Shown here: piece after piece, positions 1 to 13,210 of the stretch | Position numbering within the stretch: position 1 is the stretch's first letter | Layout: every line of letters begins with the position of its first letter | Origin: Onchidella celtica | Taxonomy: Eukaryota; Mollusca; Gastropoda; Systellommatophora; Onchidiidae | Length of the DNA stretch: 64,000 bases | Reading direction: 5' to 3' | NCBI GenBank assembly: GCA_963931925.1 | Contig: OZ007581.1 | Location: 14,164,322-14,228,321, forward strand | Program-made: the position numbers and the translations under genes | Notes under the pieces: model-generated | What the model saw: the letters and a program-made list of their open reading frames with translations, nothing else | What the model was told of the DNA's origin: nothing | Database searches by the model: none

Positions 1-131
1 AGATAGATAGATAGATGGATGGATGGATGGATGGATGGATGGATGGATGGATGGATGGATGGATGGATGGATGGATGGATGGATGGATGGGTGGGTGGGT
101 GGATGGATGGATGAATGGATGAATGGATGGG

Positions 132-165
<34 letters not shown>

Positions 166-260
166 TGGATGGATGGATGGATGGGTGGATGGGTGGATGG
201 GTGGGTGGATGGATGGATGGGTGGATGGATGGATGGATGGATGGATGGATGGATGGATAA

Positions 261-354
<94 letters not shown>
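1..354. repeat. Compound GATA/GATG tetranucleotide microsatellite
   Basis: The first 354 bases are an almost pure tetranucleotide array that switches between ATAG and ATGG blocks, with occasional GTGG variants. The array runs off the left edge of the window, so its full length is unknown. Confidence 0.98.
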
Positions 355-356
<2 letters not shown>

Positions 357-1084
357 TTGACATCTTATAATTAAGAATAATACATTCCCACATCCTCATC
401 GGTAACTCACAGTCACATTTCATCAGGTTAAAGTTTTCAAAACCAATCCACACTTCCTCGTCATACATCGATAACCCGTTTGTCTGCCTGTCTGTCTGCC
501 TGTCTTTCTGTCTGTCTATCTGTCTGTCTATCTGTCTGTCTGACGGCATATTATGTGGAGTTACACATTATGCATGCTCTCGTGCGTACTTGAGTGAGGC
601 CATAATTATGACGTTGGTACGAACACGGTATCACGAACCATCCATAAATAGAGTCATTCAAGGCTAATGAGCTCTGACATTGCAGTTTACCGAGGGGAAC
701 AGGCTGCCCTCCTCACACTAGCCTACCCCCCTGCCTCCCTTTGAGCATCCTGACCCCCGCCCTTCTCTATCGGTGCACAGGCACGCCGGTCTATTTTCAG
801 CGGTGTGCACTGTAAGGTCCGGTGCAAACATTATGGCTTTTATGTACACAAAGGGTAATTTTTGGATGATAAAAAAGGAAGGTGAAAAGATAGCTTTACG
901 CTCTGGGATGTCGTTGTATCAGGGAGAGGTACGGTGATCCCTCTTGACCAAAAGCCTCAATGCCTATGTTGCTTCGCACGTCGACACAAAGAACGAACGT
1001 TTACTGAGTCTACATAGACAACCATTCCCAATGTGTGACACACGCGCTGATAGATCTGAAAAAAATTGTCTGCATTTGGAATTA
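355..1084. other. Anonymous spacer with short TCTG microsatellite
   Basis: No gene is visible here. A TCTG/TCTA tract lies at about 480-543. The rest is ordinary mixed-composition sequence with stop codons in all frames. Confidence 0.6.
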
Positions 1085-1640
1085 TCGTTTACGAACTGGA
1101 GACTAAGGTATCGCACTTTCTTTCTAAATTTTGAATGTTTCGCCATGCTTGAGAATTGTAAAACTTTGTCAGAACATAATTTTTTTTCTTTCTGAATTTT
1201 GTTTGTTTCGCTGTGTATAGAAAAATTTGTGAATCTTTTTCAGTGTTTAGAGATACCTGTCGTAAATTGGAGACTCAGGTATCACATTTTCTGTTTAAAT
1301 TTTGTTTGTTTCACTGTGTGTAAAAATTGTGAAACTTTTCCAGTGTTTGGAGATATCGTTCATGAAATGGAGACTAAGGTATCACATTTTTTTTTTCCTC
1401 TAAATTTTGTTTGTTTCGCTGTTTGTCTAAAAATTGTGAAACTTTTCCAGTGTTTGGAGATATCGTTCATGAAATGGAGACTAAAGTATCACATTTTTTT
1501 TTTTCTCTAAATTTGGTTTGTTTCGCTGTTTGTCTAAAAATTGTGAAACTTTGTCGGTGGTTAGAGACATCGATCATGTATTGGAGACGAATGTGTCGCA
1601 TTTTCTTTGTAAATTGTTTGTTTCGCTGGTGTGTGTAAAA
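1085..1640. repeat. Diverged tandem repeat, about 105-bp unit, five copies
   Basis: The phrase GGAGACTAAGG or a close variant recurs at 1098, 1269, 1369, 1476 and 1583, each time followed by a T-rich run, then TTTGTTTGTTTCGCTG and AATTGTGAAACTTT. Spacings are 171, 100, 107 and 107 bases. Copies 3 and 4 are the most similar. The small open frames here differ between copies and are not credible genes. Confidence 0.85.
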
Positions 1641-1648
1641 AATCTTGA

Positions 1649-2020
1649 GTTTGACATTGCGTTGTAACAGAGAGTATAGATATATAGAGAGGTTTCACTA
1701 TTGGCCCATTTGCACTGCCAGACACGGGAGGCTCCCCGAAACCACTGTTATAAGTGGAGCGGAAAGTAGTTCGCTGCGGTAAACAATATCTGTTTGTGCA
1801 TTTCCACGGGGCATAAGAACTTACAAAAGGCTCTAAATAGTTTCAATCAGCCCAAAAATATGTACAAACCACATTAAACAGATATGCACACCATCTTTGG
1901 TGAAGACGGTGTCTTTCAATCCTTCAATTTCTTGTTTACTGCAGCGACCTAGTTTCGCGATTTGGCGGAAGTGAGATCTCTCTATACATCTATACTCTCT
2001 GGTTTGACATTGCGTTTTAA
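1649..2020. mobile_element. MITE family A, copy 1 (334 bp) with 19-bp flanking direct repeat
   Basis: The element (1668-2001) starts CAGAGAGTATAG and ends with the inverse CTATACTCTCTG. The inverted similarity continues inward, with a TCGCTGCGGTAAACA motif near 1772 mirrored near 1937. It is flanked by GTTTGACATTGCGTT-type direct repeats of 19 bases (1649-1667 and 2002-2020) with one mismatch. A second copy lies at 13868-14203. The CAGAG terminus resembles hAT termini, but an hAT duplication would be 8 bp, so the superfamily is unresolved. An open frame on the minus strand inside it shares residues with the other copy and may be a relic. Confidence 0.85.
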
Positions 2021-2682
2021 TGAGATCCAACTATTTATCTGGTGCTCGGGGTGTTATTGAAAATCAGTGTCGTGACGTCACATCCAACTAGGTCCCCGAT
2101 CCGAATTGGCTAATTCAGATATAAAGCCGTGCTTTAGACTTAGGCAAAGTGTTTCGACTTACACAATATAATAACAACGGCGACGCACAGAAAAAGGGGG
2201 GGGGGTGACAGAGCGGAGCGATGGCCCTGGGCATCCATTTCAGCGGGCATCCAATCTAAGAGTGTGTAGGCCCTATACTTGAGTCTTGGGGCATGCAAGC
2301 AAGGAGTTGGTCCTGGGCGCGTGATTTTTTTCCCGTAAGAGCTTTAGCAAATTCAGGAGCGGGGCAGCAACACACTGCAAAATGCGGTGGTAATTGACGC
2401 TACCTTTAATTATATATACAAAATACGAAGATAAATGTGCAAAGGATTGAATATTTGATTCGTTCAGACAACGAAAAAGGCGTTTTTGGTATGTTTGTTT
2501 CTGTAGGCAGAATCAAAACTGGCCTAAAAAAAGGAAAGACACTTTTGGGAGAAGGACACACGAGACTGTGCTGCATGCACATAATACTTTGAAGAGCAGT
2601 ATTTTACGGGGAATGACAACATTAAAGCTGATCATAAAGAATACATCTAAACCAATAGATTTTCAATACGAAGCGCATAGTG
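2021..2682. other. Anonymous spacer
   Basis: No gene or repeat structure stands out apart from a ten-base G run at 2196-2205. Confidence 0.5.
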
Positions 2683-3028
2683 GTGCGGGCATGTTGGAAT
2701 TTGGGGGAGTGGGGGGGGGGGGAATTCCTGTCCTGATCTTATGGTAGGTAGGATCGAGCACCTAGTCTTCTCGGATAAGGATGAAAAAATTCGGAGGGCC
2801 CGTGTGCACGTAGCGCACATTAAAGATACTTTGGCAGTTGGAAATCGAGAAGAGCAGGCCAAACAGGCCGCTGCCCGGGCAAAATTCAAATAATAATAAT
2901 AATAATAAAAACTACCACAAAAACACATTAAAACATTAACAAGAAATATAGAAAGAAGAAAAGTGAGATGTAAATGCTAAGAGCAGTTAACCCCCTAAAC
3001 CTCCTAAACCCCCTAAACCTCCTAAAAC
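2683..3028 (+). mobile_element. tRNA-derived SINE, 5'-truncated copy
   Basis: The copy starts at GTGCGGGCATGTTGGAAT, just after where the tRNA-like head would end. It contains the family body (TCTTCTCGGATAAGGA, CAGGCCGCTGCCCGGGCAAA), a 12-base G run at 2711 and an AAT microsatellite. The 3' part has GTGAGATGTAAATGC and a short CCTCCTAAA repeat. The tail matches the fuller copy at 18862-19215. Confidence 0.85.
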
Positions 3029-3233
3029 AGAAACTTAACGTTGAAAAGTAGCTGGGATTTTCTTCTCATGGCCAACAGTGCTGAAATGTACGCATAAAGA
3101 AAACCGTATTCAAATCAGAAAATAAAATTATTGCAGTATCGAAAACTAAACTTCACAGAAAATAAAATTTTGTATAGGTCGTAAAACGATGTAAGCTAGC
3201 ATATCCTTGTTTGGACTTCTTTCTTCTTCTTCT

Positions 3234-3575
3234 TTAAGCCTCTTGATTCCTTGAGGAACATAGGGCCGCTACAACGCTCCTCCAACGCATGCAGTTCTGG
3301 CAGGTCCTCCTTAGCTCGGCCCATGTCGTTCCGGCTGCCTTCACCTCAGCATGGATACTCCTGCGCCAAGTCTGTTTTGGTCGACCCACGTTCAGCTTTC
3401 CTTGTGGGTTCCAGACCAGAGCCTGCCTTCTGGTGTTGGATTCAGGCTTTCGTAACGTGTGGCCGATCCATCCCTATTTCCGTTTCTTTATCTCAGTTTC
3501 AATTGGGGCTTGTCTCATCCTGTCCCACAGTTCTTCCTTGGAGATGACTTCTGATCCTTCTTTGGACACAGACCA
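3234..3575 (-). pseudogene. Non-LTR retrotransposon reverse-transcriptase C-terminus, broken
   Basis: Read on the minus strand, this is a LINE polyprotein tail ending in a TAA stop at 3234-3236. Residues include GWIGHTLRKP, RRQALVWNPQGK, GRPKQTWRRS and a final CSSRNQEA. This motif order is typical of the far C-terminus of LINE ORF2 proteins often annotated as endonuclease-reverse transcriptase. An internal TAG falls where the family has a tryptophan (KKRK-stop-GWIGH), and the reverse-transcriptase core is absent. It is therefore a dead 5'-truncated copy. A GAA-rich tail follows the stop on the minus strand. Confidence 0.85.
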
Positions 3576-3699
3576 TTAATTTCAACACATTATTATAATA
3601 TAAACAGCACATCTCAGAAAACACACCGTTATTGGCCGGTTGCCGAAGTTTGTCCATGAGGGCAATGGCTAGTTATCGCAGCTTTTTGGAGCTTGGAAA

Positions 3700-3961
3700 T
3701 TCGCCTTTTCACAACTTTGGTTCTTGTTTCTGCTAACCCCACTTCCTGAACAACTACATATGTTTTAGTATGTAGAAGCCTATAACAAATGCACACTTCG
3801 ACACTTTTTCAAAATATATTGCGGCAGTTATCAAGCTGTTTCAAAGTTCCGATATATTCTTAGTCTTTATCATAATACTAAAAACCACGAACATTTAGCA
3901 TCGAATTTCTCAGTTTTGCAAAAAGTGGAGTTGGAACAAACAAGGATCAGGGTCGCGATTT
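3700..3961. mobile_element. Palindromic MITE family C, copy 1
   Basis: One end reads TTGGTTCTTGTTTCTGCTAA and the other GGAGTTGGAACAAACAAGGA, which are inverted relatives. The interior includes TTTTAGTATGTAGAAG and a segment shared with copies at 7439, 15302 and 26149. Confidence 0.75.
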
Positions 3962-5699
<1,738 letters not shown>

Positions 5700-7150
5700 A
5701 GTATATAAAGGCCCTGATACAATAGTCTGTGACAGGTTCAATAGAGGAGATACGGCACACGATTATCACTGGCAGATTTATGCAGGCCTGAAGTACAGCC
5801 AGGCCCGGCGTATCTATTTATCATTTCATAGGCCTGGTTGAAGATGCTTTCCGTAAAAACAGCTTCTATGATGAATAAGGAATTTTATCGTGGGCAGCAT
5901 GGCATGAAAGTGCTCAACCAAATGGAGAAACTTGCCAAGCGGAAAACAACAACAACAACAACAACAACTACATCTATAACAACTACATCTACAACAACAA
6001 AAAAATATATAACACAGAAGAATTCCGTTTCAGAGGCCTTTCGTGTCAAAACATAAAGTAACAGATTATTAACCCTCACCCTGCTATGGGTGTCATTTTA
6101 CGGCATCGACTTTCCATGCATTCACTCTGCACGGGCGTACCAATACGACATGGTCAAGCTGACCGCGCCGCGCGCAAGCCGTATTTTCACGCGTCGGGTC
6201 ACTGACCTTTTTGAGACGTAACTACCGTCTTATTGCTCACTGTATCTCTTCTAAATCAAAGGCATTGTGACAGGGACATGTTAAGATCTTGTAGAATATA
6301 GAGCTAACGTCATCTGTTAACCTTTTCACGACTGTACGCGGTACCAGCTCGTGTGTCCATGTTCAGTCAGTGCGAGGGTCACTCTCGGTAATGGCTGGGT
6401 ACGTTTATTTCTGCAAGGACGTACGGCCATGTCCTAACATGACCAGCTGTTCTTATGTTAACAGCACCGGCAGGCCTGAAACATAATGATGGCTACTTTG
6501 AACTATTTATTGTAAAACAGATAGTCAGAACAAACATTCCTTCTAAACTTTTAAATATGAATATGATCATGAAATATTGGAGTAGGAAGAAGAAAGGCAT
6601 GCGCTGAAGCTGGGATGTTATAATGAATATGTGAGCAACTGTTGAGAAAAAACAACAACAACAAAAAATCCTGGTACGATGTCAAAGCTATTTTGTCCTA
6701 TATTGCTTTTGAATTTTTGGGCAGTTTCATTACTCAGAATAAATTGTATGGCGGCAGTTCAAGTTCGTTCTAAATTTTGCATTTTGAGATAACCTTTTTA
6801 TCAACTGTCAGTAATTAGAATCATTAAGAAATCTAAACTATAGATGGCAAAATTTTACTTTTAAAAAATTCATATCTGATAAACGTCTGTTCTTCGAGTA
6901 TACCGTCAAATCGTCGGTTCAGTGCAAGAAGTGATTATATCCTTATTTCTAAGAAGTGAATATCTCCGTATTTCTGACGATGGGGGTAATCATTTCTTTC
7001 ACTGAACCACGAAATAAGTATAAAGAGCTTTAAAGGGTTAACAACAAAATCTATTTAGACACGCTGTATAAGGGCGTGTGTGCCTGTTTACAAAGTGCTG
7101 AGCCGAAGTGTTACCGGCGCACTTTGGTGTTATACGAGCCGTGAAGTGTG
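5700..7150. other. Anonymous spacer with CAA microsatellite
   Basis: A CAA trinucleotide run lies at about 5945-6000. The rest is mixed intergenic sequence with no supported gene. A TTAACCCTC motif at about 6070 and a GGGTTAAC motif at about 7036 resemble TTAA-flanked element ends but were not paired with confidence. Confidence 0.5.
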
Positions 7151-7235
7151 CCTGCACTAAAAGGGCAGCTCTCTTGAACACGTCGTTTATAATCCCTGCA
7201 CAAAAGGGCAGCACTCTTGAACACGTCATTTCTTG
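7151..7235. repeat. Short tandem duplication
   Basis: The phrase AAAAGGGCAGCTCTCTTGAA and its near copy occur twice, 43-45 bases apart, each followed by CACGTC and TTT. Confidence 0.7.
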
Positions 7236-7438
7236 ATGATACAAAAATGGTGGCACATTAGAGCCGAGGATATTACTGCAGAATACATTAACACTGGGAC
7301 TAAAACTAGCGGGATTGCAAATGCTTTACCGTAATCTTTAATGAAATTTAAACTGGAAAACCCAAATTCTCTAAATCCATATGGGAATATGAACTGTAAT
7401 GACTTATTACAAACATTTTTTTTTTAAAACTTACATTT

Positions 7439-7640
7439 AGTGACTTCAATTCTTGTTTATTCTATCTCCATTTTCTGAAAACTGAAGATCTTTTAGTATG
7501 TAGACGAGGTATAACAAATACACACTTTAACACTTGTTTAAAATGCGTTGTGGCACTTATCAAGCTCTTTCATAGTTCCGATTTATTCTAAATCCTTAAA
7601 TCATAATAACATTAAAGCCGCAAACGTTTAACGTGGTAAT
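7439..7640. mobile_element. Palindromic MITE family C, truncated copy
   Basis: It shares TTCTTGTTTATTCTATCTCC, AAGATCTTTTAGTATGTAGA and the ATCAAGCTCTTTCATAGTTC stretch with the copies at 3700, 15302 and 26149. The far inverted end is missing. Confidence 0.7.
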
Positions 7641-8364
7641 AGAGGTTAAGATAAAAGACAAAGGCAGGAAATGCTTCACAATTACTTACATACAGTCATT
7701 GCAGAAACATCAACTAATAAACTTATCTAAAACTGAGTAAAATTTAAATATAATTATCTTGCCCTCTTCGTGGCCAGCATTATTCTTGAAGTTCGTACAA
7801 TGTTTGACCTTGCGGTCCAAAGTTTGCTTGTTAAAAATGTTCATTTTTCCAATTTTTAAAAAAAAATTTTGACCTCATAATATTAGACCTTACACAACAG
7901 TAGATTTGTTTCGAAATTTTAACTCCAGCTTTTTAAACCCACCGGGGTATTTAAAAAATATCCCAAGAGGCAGAGGGCGGGAATGCAGGGAGCGAGCCTG
8001 GTTATTCTTGAAAGAAGTGGGAGTTGACTGTGAAAAAACAGAAGAACTAGGCCCAGTATTTGCGCAATTCCCGGATCTCTAAGTTTCATGTTAACTGCTT
8101 TGAAAGTTGTATCAAGTAAGATCAGTATTTAGTGTTCGTGCACTTGATGAAAGGACTAGGGGCCGTTGCTATGATTCAACAAACAGCCGTGATTTTTGTT
8201 CTTTTATCCATTTTCTTTGAATACGAATCAGGAGTGGTAAAGTAAATATATAGAAGCTGACAAATTTCAGACATTGATTTTAATGAAACACGAAGTTGCT
8301 TTTTTTTTTCTTCTGTTTTTGACTTCTCGGAATTTCGTCTCAAATCCTCATAATGTCTCGTGTA
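7641..8364. other. Anonymous AT-rich spacer
   Basis: No gene, repeat or RNA could be supported. Confidence 0.5.
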
Positions 8365-8785
8365 AGGGTACGTTCACACGAGAGAGCCGCTTCCGCGTTC
8401 GTTTTCTGAACGTACGTTAACGAACGTCTGCGTGTTCACACTTGTGTCCGTTGGTGAGAGTACCTTCTGCCAACATAAGGATGCCAGGCTGAGCATTAAT
8501 TCTCCACATGCATATGCGTCGTGCCGCACCAATGTCGCGGCTTGAGTTCAACCTCTTTGCATACCGTGTATTGTCGCATCACACCAACACACGGGAGTTC
8601 ACAGGACAAACTTTAGGGTGGCGGTAAAAATAGATTTCACGCATGAATGTTGACGTTAGGAAGAGATCGAACTCGAGAGTTCGGTGAGAACACTAATAGT
8701 AGAGATATAAAGATTTACGCCATTAAATCATGATCACGCGAAAGTTAACGAAAACGGACCTCTGGTGTGAGCGCGGCGTAATTCA
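8365..8785. mobile_element. Candidate CpG-rich inverted-repeat element
   Basis: The left side reads GGGTACGTTCACACGAGAG and continues through a CpG-dense run. The right side has GGTGTGAGCGCGGCG, an imperfect inverse, and both arms carry GTTAACG-type motifs. CpG density is far above the flanks. No target duplication was identified, so the boundaries are approximate. Confidence 0.45.
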
Positions 8786-8920
8786 GAGAATTCCGTCCAA
8801 ATTCCCGGACATATGAGTGGTGCTGACATCTTTATCTAGGCTATTCTTGGGAAGATTTTGAGATCCTGGAGTGAGAATCCATCTTGTCATATTTCAGTCC
8901 GAACTCCAGGCAGTACTCGT

Positions 8921-9072
8921 GGTTGGTTGGTTGATAGGCGTTTCTGGTAGGGTCTTCTTCTGTCTTGTCATTGCTGTTATATTCTGTCTATCGTCTTTGC
9001 TTCTTCCTAGCACAATATGGCTGTTGTCGCGTCGGTGTGCTCTCTCCAAACCCAAACTCAAACCCAGACAGT
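8921..9072 (+). repeat. DR1 dispersed repeat, copy a
   Basis: Consensus landmarks in order are GGTTGGTTGATAGGCG, TTCTGGTAGGGTCTTC, TTGCTGTTATATTCTGTCTA, CTTCTTCCTAGCACAATATG and TCTCCAAACCCAAACTC. At least nine copies or pieces occur before 29.3 kb. The minus strand is weakly protein-like, but no family could be assigned. Confidence 0.8.
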
Positions 9073-9327
9073 ATCCATTGGTCACTGTGATAACATAATG
9101 GTCCACGTCACACTTTGACCAAAATTGCATTCACCTTTCATGCTTTTCACGAGTTCAAGCCACTGGCATGTAAACAACAAAGACAACAGCAACAACAACA
9201 ACAACAAGCAACCATCTATAGCAACAATGCAACAAACAGTGGACACCGAGAAAAGAAACTTCGCCTTGATAAACAGTGAAAACTAAGACAGGCCATTATA
9301 TCAACACAGTGAGCCATCGCTCTTTGG

Positions 9328-9450
9328 TGAAATTTAATCGAACTTAAATCCACGAGGAATGTCTCTTTAGCGAAATTTAATCGAACTTAAATCCACGAGA
9401 AATGTTTCTTTTGTGAAATTTTATGAAGTTAATTACATGAGGAATGTGTT
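9328..9450. repeat. Tandem repeat, about 55-bp unit, 2-3 copies
   Basis: GAAATTTAATCGAACTTAAA followed by TCCACGAG(G/A)AATGT occurs twice in near-identical form. A third, decayed unit carries GAAATTTTATGAAG. Confidence 0.8.
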
Positions 9451-9703
9451 GATAGTATCGCCATTAAATGCACTGTAGAAGCTGCAGGCAGGAACAGAGG
9501 CCAGAGGTGATGGAAACTGCCTACAGTTATATAGAGCAAATACACTGTTGACAAGATCGAGGCGTCAGGTGTCTCGTGAACTGTAAAAATCTTAGCCGAG
9601 GTACACACCGTATGGAGAATCAAAATGTATGTGGACACAATGATTCATGTCAGATGTTTCGCATATTTCTCATCTCATTATCAGTTTTCTTCTTGTGTGC
9701 CAT

Positions 9704-10289
9704 TAACCCTCAACGCCCGATGTATCATCAGTGATACACAGAAATTTAACACTCGGCTGCAGCACTCATAAGAACGCAAGGCGAGAAAGAGTTATTTTTA
9801 GTAATTAGCACAAAGACGCTAAATCAACCATGATGATCGTGAAAAACCCTTAACCCTATTTTACACTCGGGGTCTGACAGACGCCACACACTCACTATTT
9901 TCATCACAACGCTCGTTAAAAAAGTCATATTTTCTCAATATTTCATGAATGCCCCCAGAACATTATTCCCCACCACTATGTGACACTCCCATGACTCATT
10001 TGTTGTATATCTGCTCAGACAAGCACGTGCATTTTGAACGCCCCTAAGAACTAATTCTCATAAAATCAGACAGAAATGGGAGCTGGGACTAATGGGCCAA
10101 CCCTCCAGCCCCTTTTTAAACGTGGCCTTGTCCAAATATTCTGTAACTTTCAAACGTGGAAGAGAAAATTAAAATTTTTAAAAAGTGAAAAAAAAAACAA
10201 ATTAAAATTAAAGTGATCCAAACATAGAACATCGCCACTTTATTTGATGAGATGTTCTAGATGCGGCAAATTGAACTCTAGAGGGTTAA
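9704..10289. mobile_element. TTAA-flanked (piggyBac-like) non-autonomous element, candidate
   Basis: The left end is TTAACCCTCAACG and the right end CTCTAGAGGGTTAA, giving an inverted TTAACCCTC/GAGGGTTAA pair with TTAA at both outer edges. TTAA target sites are characteristic of piggyBac elements. No transposase reading frame is present. Confidence 0.4.
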
Positions 10290-10868
10290 AACAAAATTCC
10301 AGGTACATCGGAGAAACCGTGATGTGCATTAGTTATTCCGTGCGTGACCGAGATGAAAGCCAGTGCAGAAATACACGGAACATTTTTTGGCACTGTCAGC
10401 CACAAGGTCACCCGTCCTGGTTGGTTCTGCTAGTCTAAGAGATACGCTAAAGAGAAGGTCATACTAAATCCAGGGCAACATGGTAAACCATTTTTGCAAA
10501 TTTTTCACTAGAAGCAAAAAACTGAATAACTTTCTTTATCAGACATAATAGTTATGGTATTTATATTAAAAAAAACAACAACAACAACATCATTTAGGCC
10601 TTCGTTTTCAGAATTTAACCCTCCCCAACCCACCCCAACTTAAAATACAATTGCGGCGGGCTTGCCAAGGGCTAAATGCGTGCCAAATGGGGAGAGGGGA
10701 GGGGAGGGAGAGGGGGGAGGGGGAGGGGAGGGGGAATAAGGAGACGAAGGACTTCGAATAGTGAATAAATAGCCATTTGGTAGATTTGAATGTTGATTAA
10801 GTGTTAATGAGCTTTGTCCTTTTTAGTACTTATTAAATTTTTTACTGGAAACTTTTGCAAATTTGTCT
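10290..10868. other. Spacer with GGGGA-rich purine tract
   Basis: A purine tract of GGGGA/GGGA repeats lies at about 10687-10738. An AACAAC run is at about 10570. No gene is seen. Confidence 0.6.
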
Positions 10869-11002
10869 CGCGGGTGGTTGGTGAGCGCTTTTGGTAGGGT
10901 CTTCTTGTGTCCTATTCGTTCTGGTATATTCTGCCTATTGTCTTGCTTCTTCCTAGCACAGTGTTAATGTTACCATGTCTACGTGCTTGCTCCAAACTCA
11001 GG
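10869..11002 (+). repeat. DR1 dispersed repeat, copy b
   Basis: It carries GGGTGGTTGGTGAGCGCTTT, TCTTGCTTCTTCCTAGCACA and TGCTCCAAACTCAGG in the same order as the other DR1 copies. Confidence 0.8.
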
Positions 11003-11234
11003 GGTCATAGTACACAAAGTTTTGAACCACTGAAAATTTTTTTCAGGTCGCCAGTTTCTACACGCGCGTAACCCTCACACCCCCCCCCCTTAAACAGTAC
11101 TTAATACATGTGAAATTAAACTTGTCAGGAAAAGCTTTTTTTAAAGTTGCTTCGCGGAACAAAGCTACGCGGATAAGAATAGAGGGGTAATGTCAGAGAA
11201 TAAACTAGACTTAGATCTCGGGTCTAAGTTTCTT

Positions 11235-12005
11235 CAGTTTGAAACTGAAACTCAAACTTGCATCATTTTCATTATTTGCCTTGTTCTATCGAGTCTTTAC
11301 GCTCGTGGTTGCTCCCAACGCTTCTTATCACTGCCGTTCTATCATTCTGTTATATTCTGTCTGTATCGTCTTGCTTCTTCATGGCACAATAATAATATGG
11401 CCGTTATCGTGTCTAAACGCTTTCTCCAAACTCAGACTTGCAAATCTGCCTGGTTCTGTAGAATTTTTTCGCGGGTGATCGGCGGACGCTTCTCGTAAGA
11501 TCTCCGCCTGTCTTATCATTACTTCATTACTGTTATTTCTGTCTTTCGTCTGGCTTCTAACACAATTTGGCTGATATCGTGTCTAACTCAGAGTCTAAGC
11601 ATTTTCTCCAAACTCAAACTTGCAAATTTGCCTGGTTCAATCAAATATTTACACCGGTGGTCGACGGACGCTTCTGGTGAGGTCCCCGCCTGTCTTATCA
11701 TTTCTGTTCTATTCTGTGTTTCATCTTGACTTTTCATAGCACAGTGTGTACCATTCTCGTGTCGACGTGATTTCTCCAAACTCAAACTCAAACTGAAACT
11801 CAGACTTGCAAATCTGCCTGGTTCTATCGAATATTTACGCGGATGGTCGGCGGACGCTTCTCGTAAGATCTCCGCCTGTCTTATTATTGCTGTTATATTC
11901 TGTATAGCATCTTGAATTTCCATAGCCCAATGTGCCCATTATCGTGTCGATGTGATTTCTCAAAATTCAAACTTGAAAATTTGCCTTGTTCTTTCAAATA
12001 CATTC
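11235..12005 (+). repeat. DR1 tandem array, four units of 170-185 bp
   Basis: Unit starts lie near 11300 (diverged), 11472, 11654 and 11839, the last three with the signature GGTCGRCGGACGCTTCT. Each unit then has a CCTGTCTTATCATT-type segment, a TAGCACA segment, a TCGTGTC segment and TTTCTCCAAACTCAAACTTG. Spacing is 172, 182 and 185 bases between successive starts. This is the only place in the window where DR1 is amplified in tandem. Confidence 0.9.
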
Positions 12006-12685
12006 GATAATTGTTACCCTCCGGTGAGAACTTGAATGGGAAAGTAGAGAGACTTGGGCACGAAATTACTTTATCATATCAGCTTATAAGTTTACTATTC
12101 CTTATCGTTTCGTTATTTCTACGCATTGCCCGTGTAGTTCTGTAGAGAGTCCAGTGGAATTCTGTGTACAGGGTCAGAGAAGTGTATAATGCCTCTATTC
12201 ACTCATTAATGATTGTAGGAAAGTTATCACGGGTAGATTGTCGGGGGCTGTTGGATGAATAGAGGCCATTGGTGGTCAGGCCAGAACAGAGGGAGGGTGG
12301 GGGTCAGGTGGGTCAGTCGGCCTGTGATTTAGGGGGTGGGGGGGGAGTCCCCCTCGTAGAGGCAAAAAAAAGGGGTGGGAACTTTTTCAAGAGACGATCA
12401 CATCATCTGATTTGGACCTTCCGGTGTGAACTGTAATAGATAGATGATTCAGAGAAAATATGAGGTAATTAGAAATGTTATGTGCGAAGTTAGTGCTCTG
12501 AAATGCGAAACCTGAGTGAACGGAAGAAGAAAAAACAAATGATCAAAGTAAAGATCGAGCCCGCGACCTCTGCAACGTTAGGCCTACAGAAACTTCTAAC
12601 CGTCTCGCATTATCTCTGAAATGATTTTCTGAGTGCTTTGTCTCCCTCAGGCTTCTGCTTACCTTTACAGGTAGATGATGTCTGC
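12006..12685. other. Anonymous spacer
   Basis: G-rich stretches at about 12295-12350 are the only notable composition. No gene is supported. Confidence 0.5.
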
Positions 12686-12995
12686 TTAACCCTCGCTGTG
12701 CGTCGCTAAAAACTATGCATGGCCCACGCTCCTAAAGAACAATTTATTAAGATACCCTCTTTAACCTCCAATGCTCAGACATGTACTGTATTATTCACTT
12801 AGTCAAAAATAACAATTCTCAATAGTGCAAAACCAGATAAAAAATAAAATGGTCAGATGTATGCAGACATATGTAAATATTTATCGCATTATTTTGTTGA
12901 TAAATTCAAAAAATCGAATGTTACAGTATAGTTCCAGTATTGGGCTCTTGTGACGGGGTTTCAGATAGATGGAATGTTGGGCACTTGAGGGTTAA
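12686..12995. mobile_element. TTAA-flanked (piggyBac-like) MITE candidate
   Basis: The left end is TTAACCCTCGCTGTGC and the right end GGGCACTTGAGGGTTAA, so the termini pair TTAACCCTC with GAGGGTTAA and TTAA sits at both borders of a 310-bp AT-rich body. Confidence 0.5.
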
Positions 12996-13091
12996 AAGTA
13001 TGGTGTCAGTCAGACTTCAGAACGTACGAAATATTATAAAAACCACAGAATAACGGTGGGGGGGGGGGGGGCGCAGCAAGGCTTAAGGCAA

Positions 13092-13210
13092 AGTCAAAAA
13101 TTGGCAAAAAGAAAAAAAAAATTGTATATAGATCTAGTTGTAGGTCTGGGTATTATTTCTTAAGCGAGGCTTTGCTACATACAATTTTTTCTTTTTGCCA
13201 ATGTTTGACT
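13092..13210. repeat. Hairpin-forming inverted repeat
   Basis: A left arm with ATTGGCAAAAAGAAAAA (from about 13095) is mirrored by a right arm with TTTTTCTTTTTGCCAATG (to about 13205), leaving a loop of about 45 bases. A related sequence with GAGCAAAAAGAAAAAG occurs near 57487, so it is a dispersed element. A 14-base G run precedes it at 13058-13071. Confidence 0.7.

Noticed and set aside
2990-3028. Telomere-like CCCTAAA repeats
   Set aside because: Only a few irregular CCTCCTAAA units are present, and they correspond to the SINE tail CTCCTAAAATAAAG.
12540-12600. tRNA-like segment on the minus strand
   Set aside because: A GCGGGCTCGATC motif vaguely resembles box B, but no box A or cloverleaf arrangement is present.
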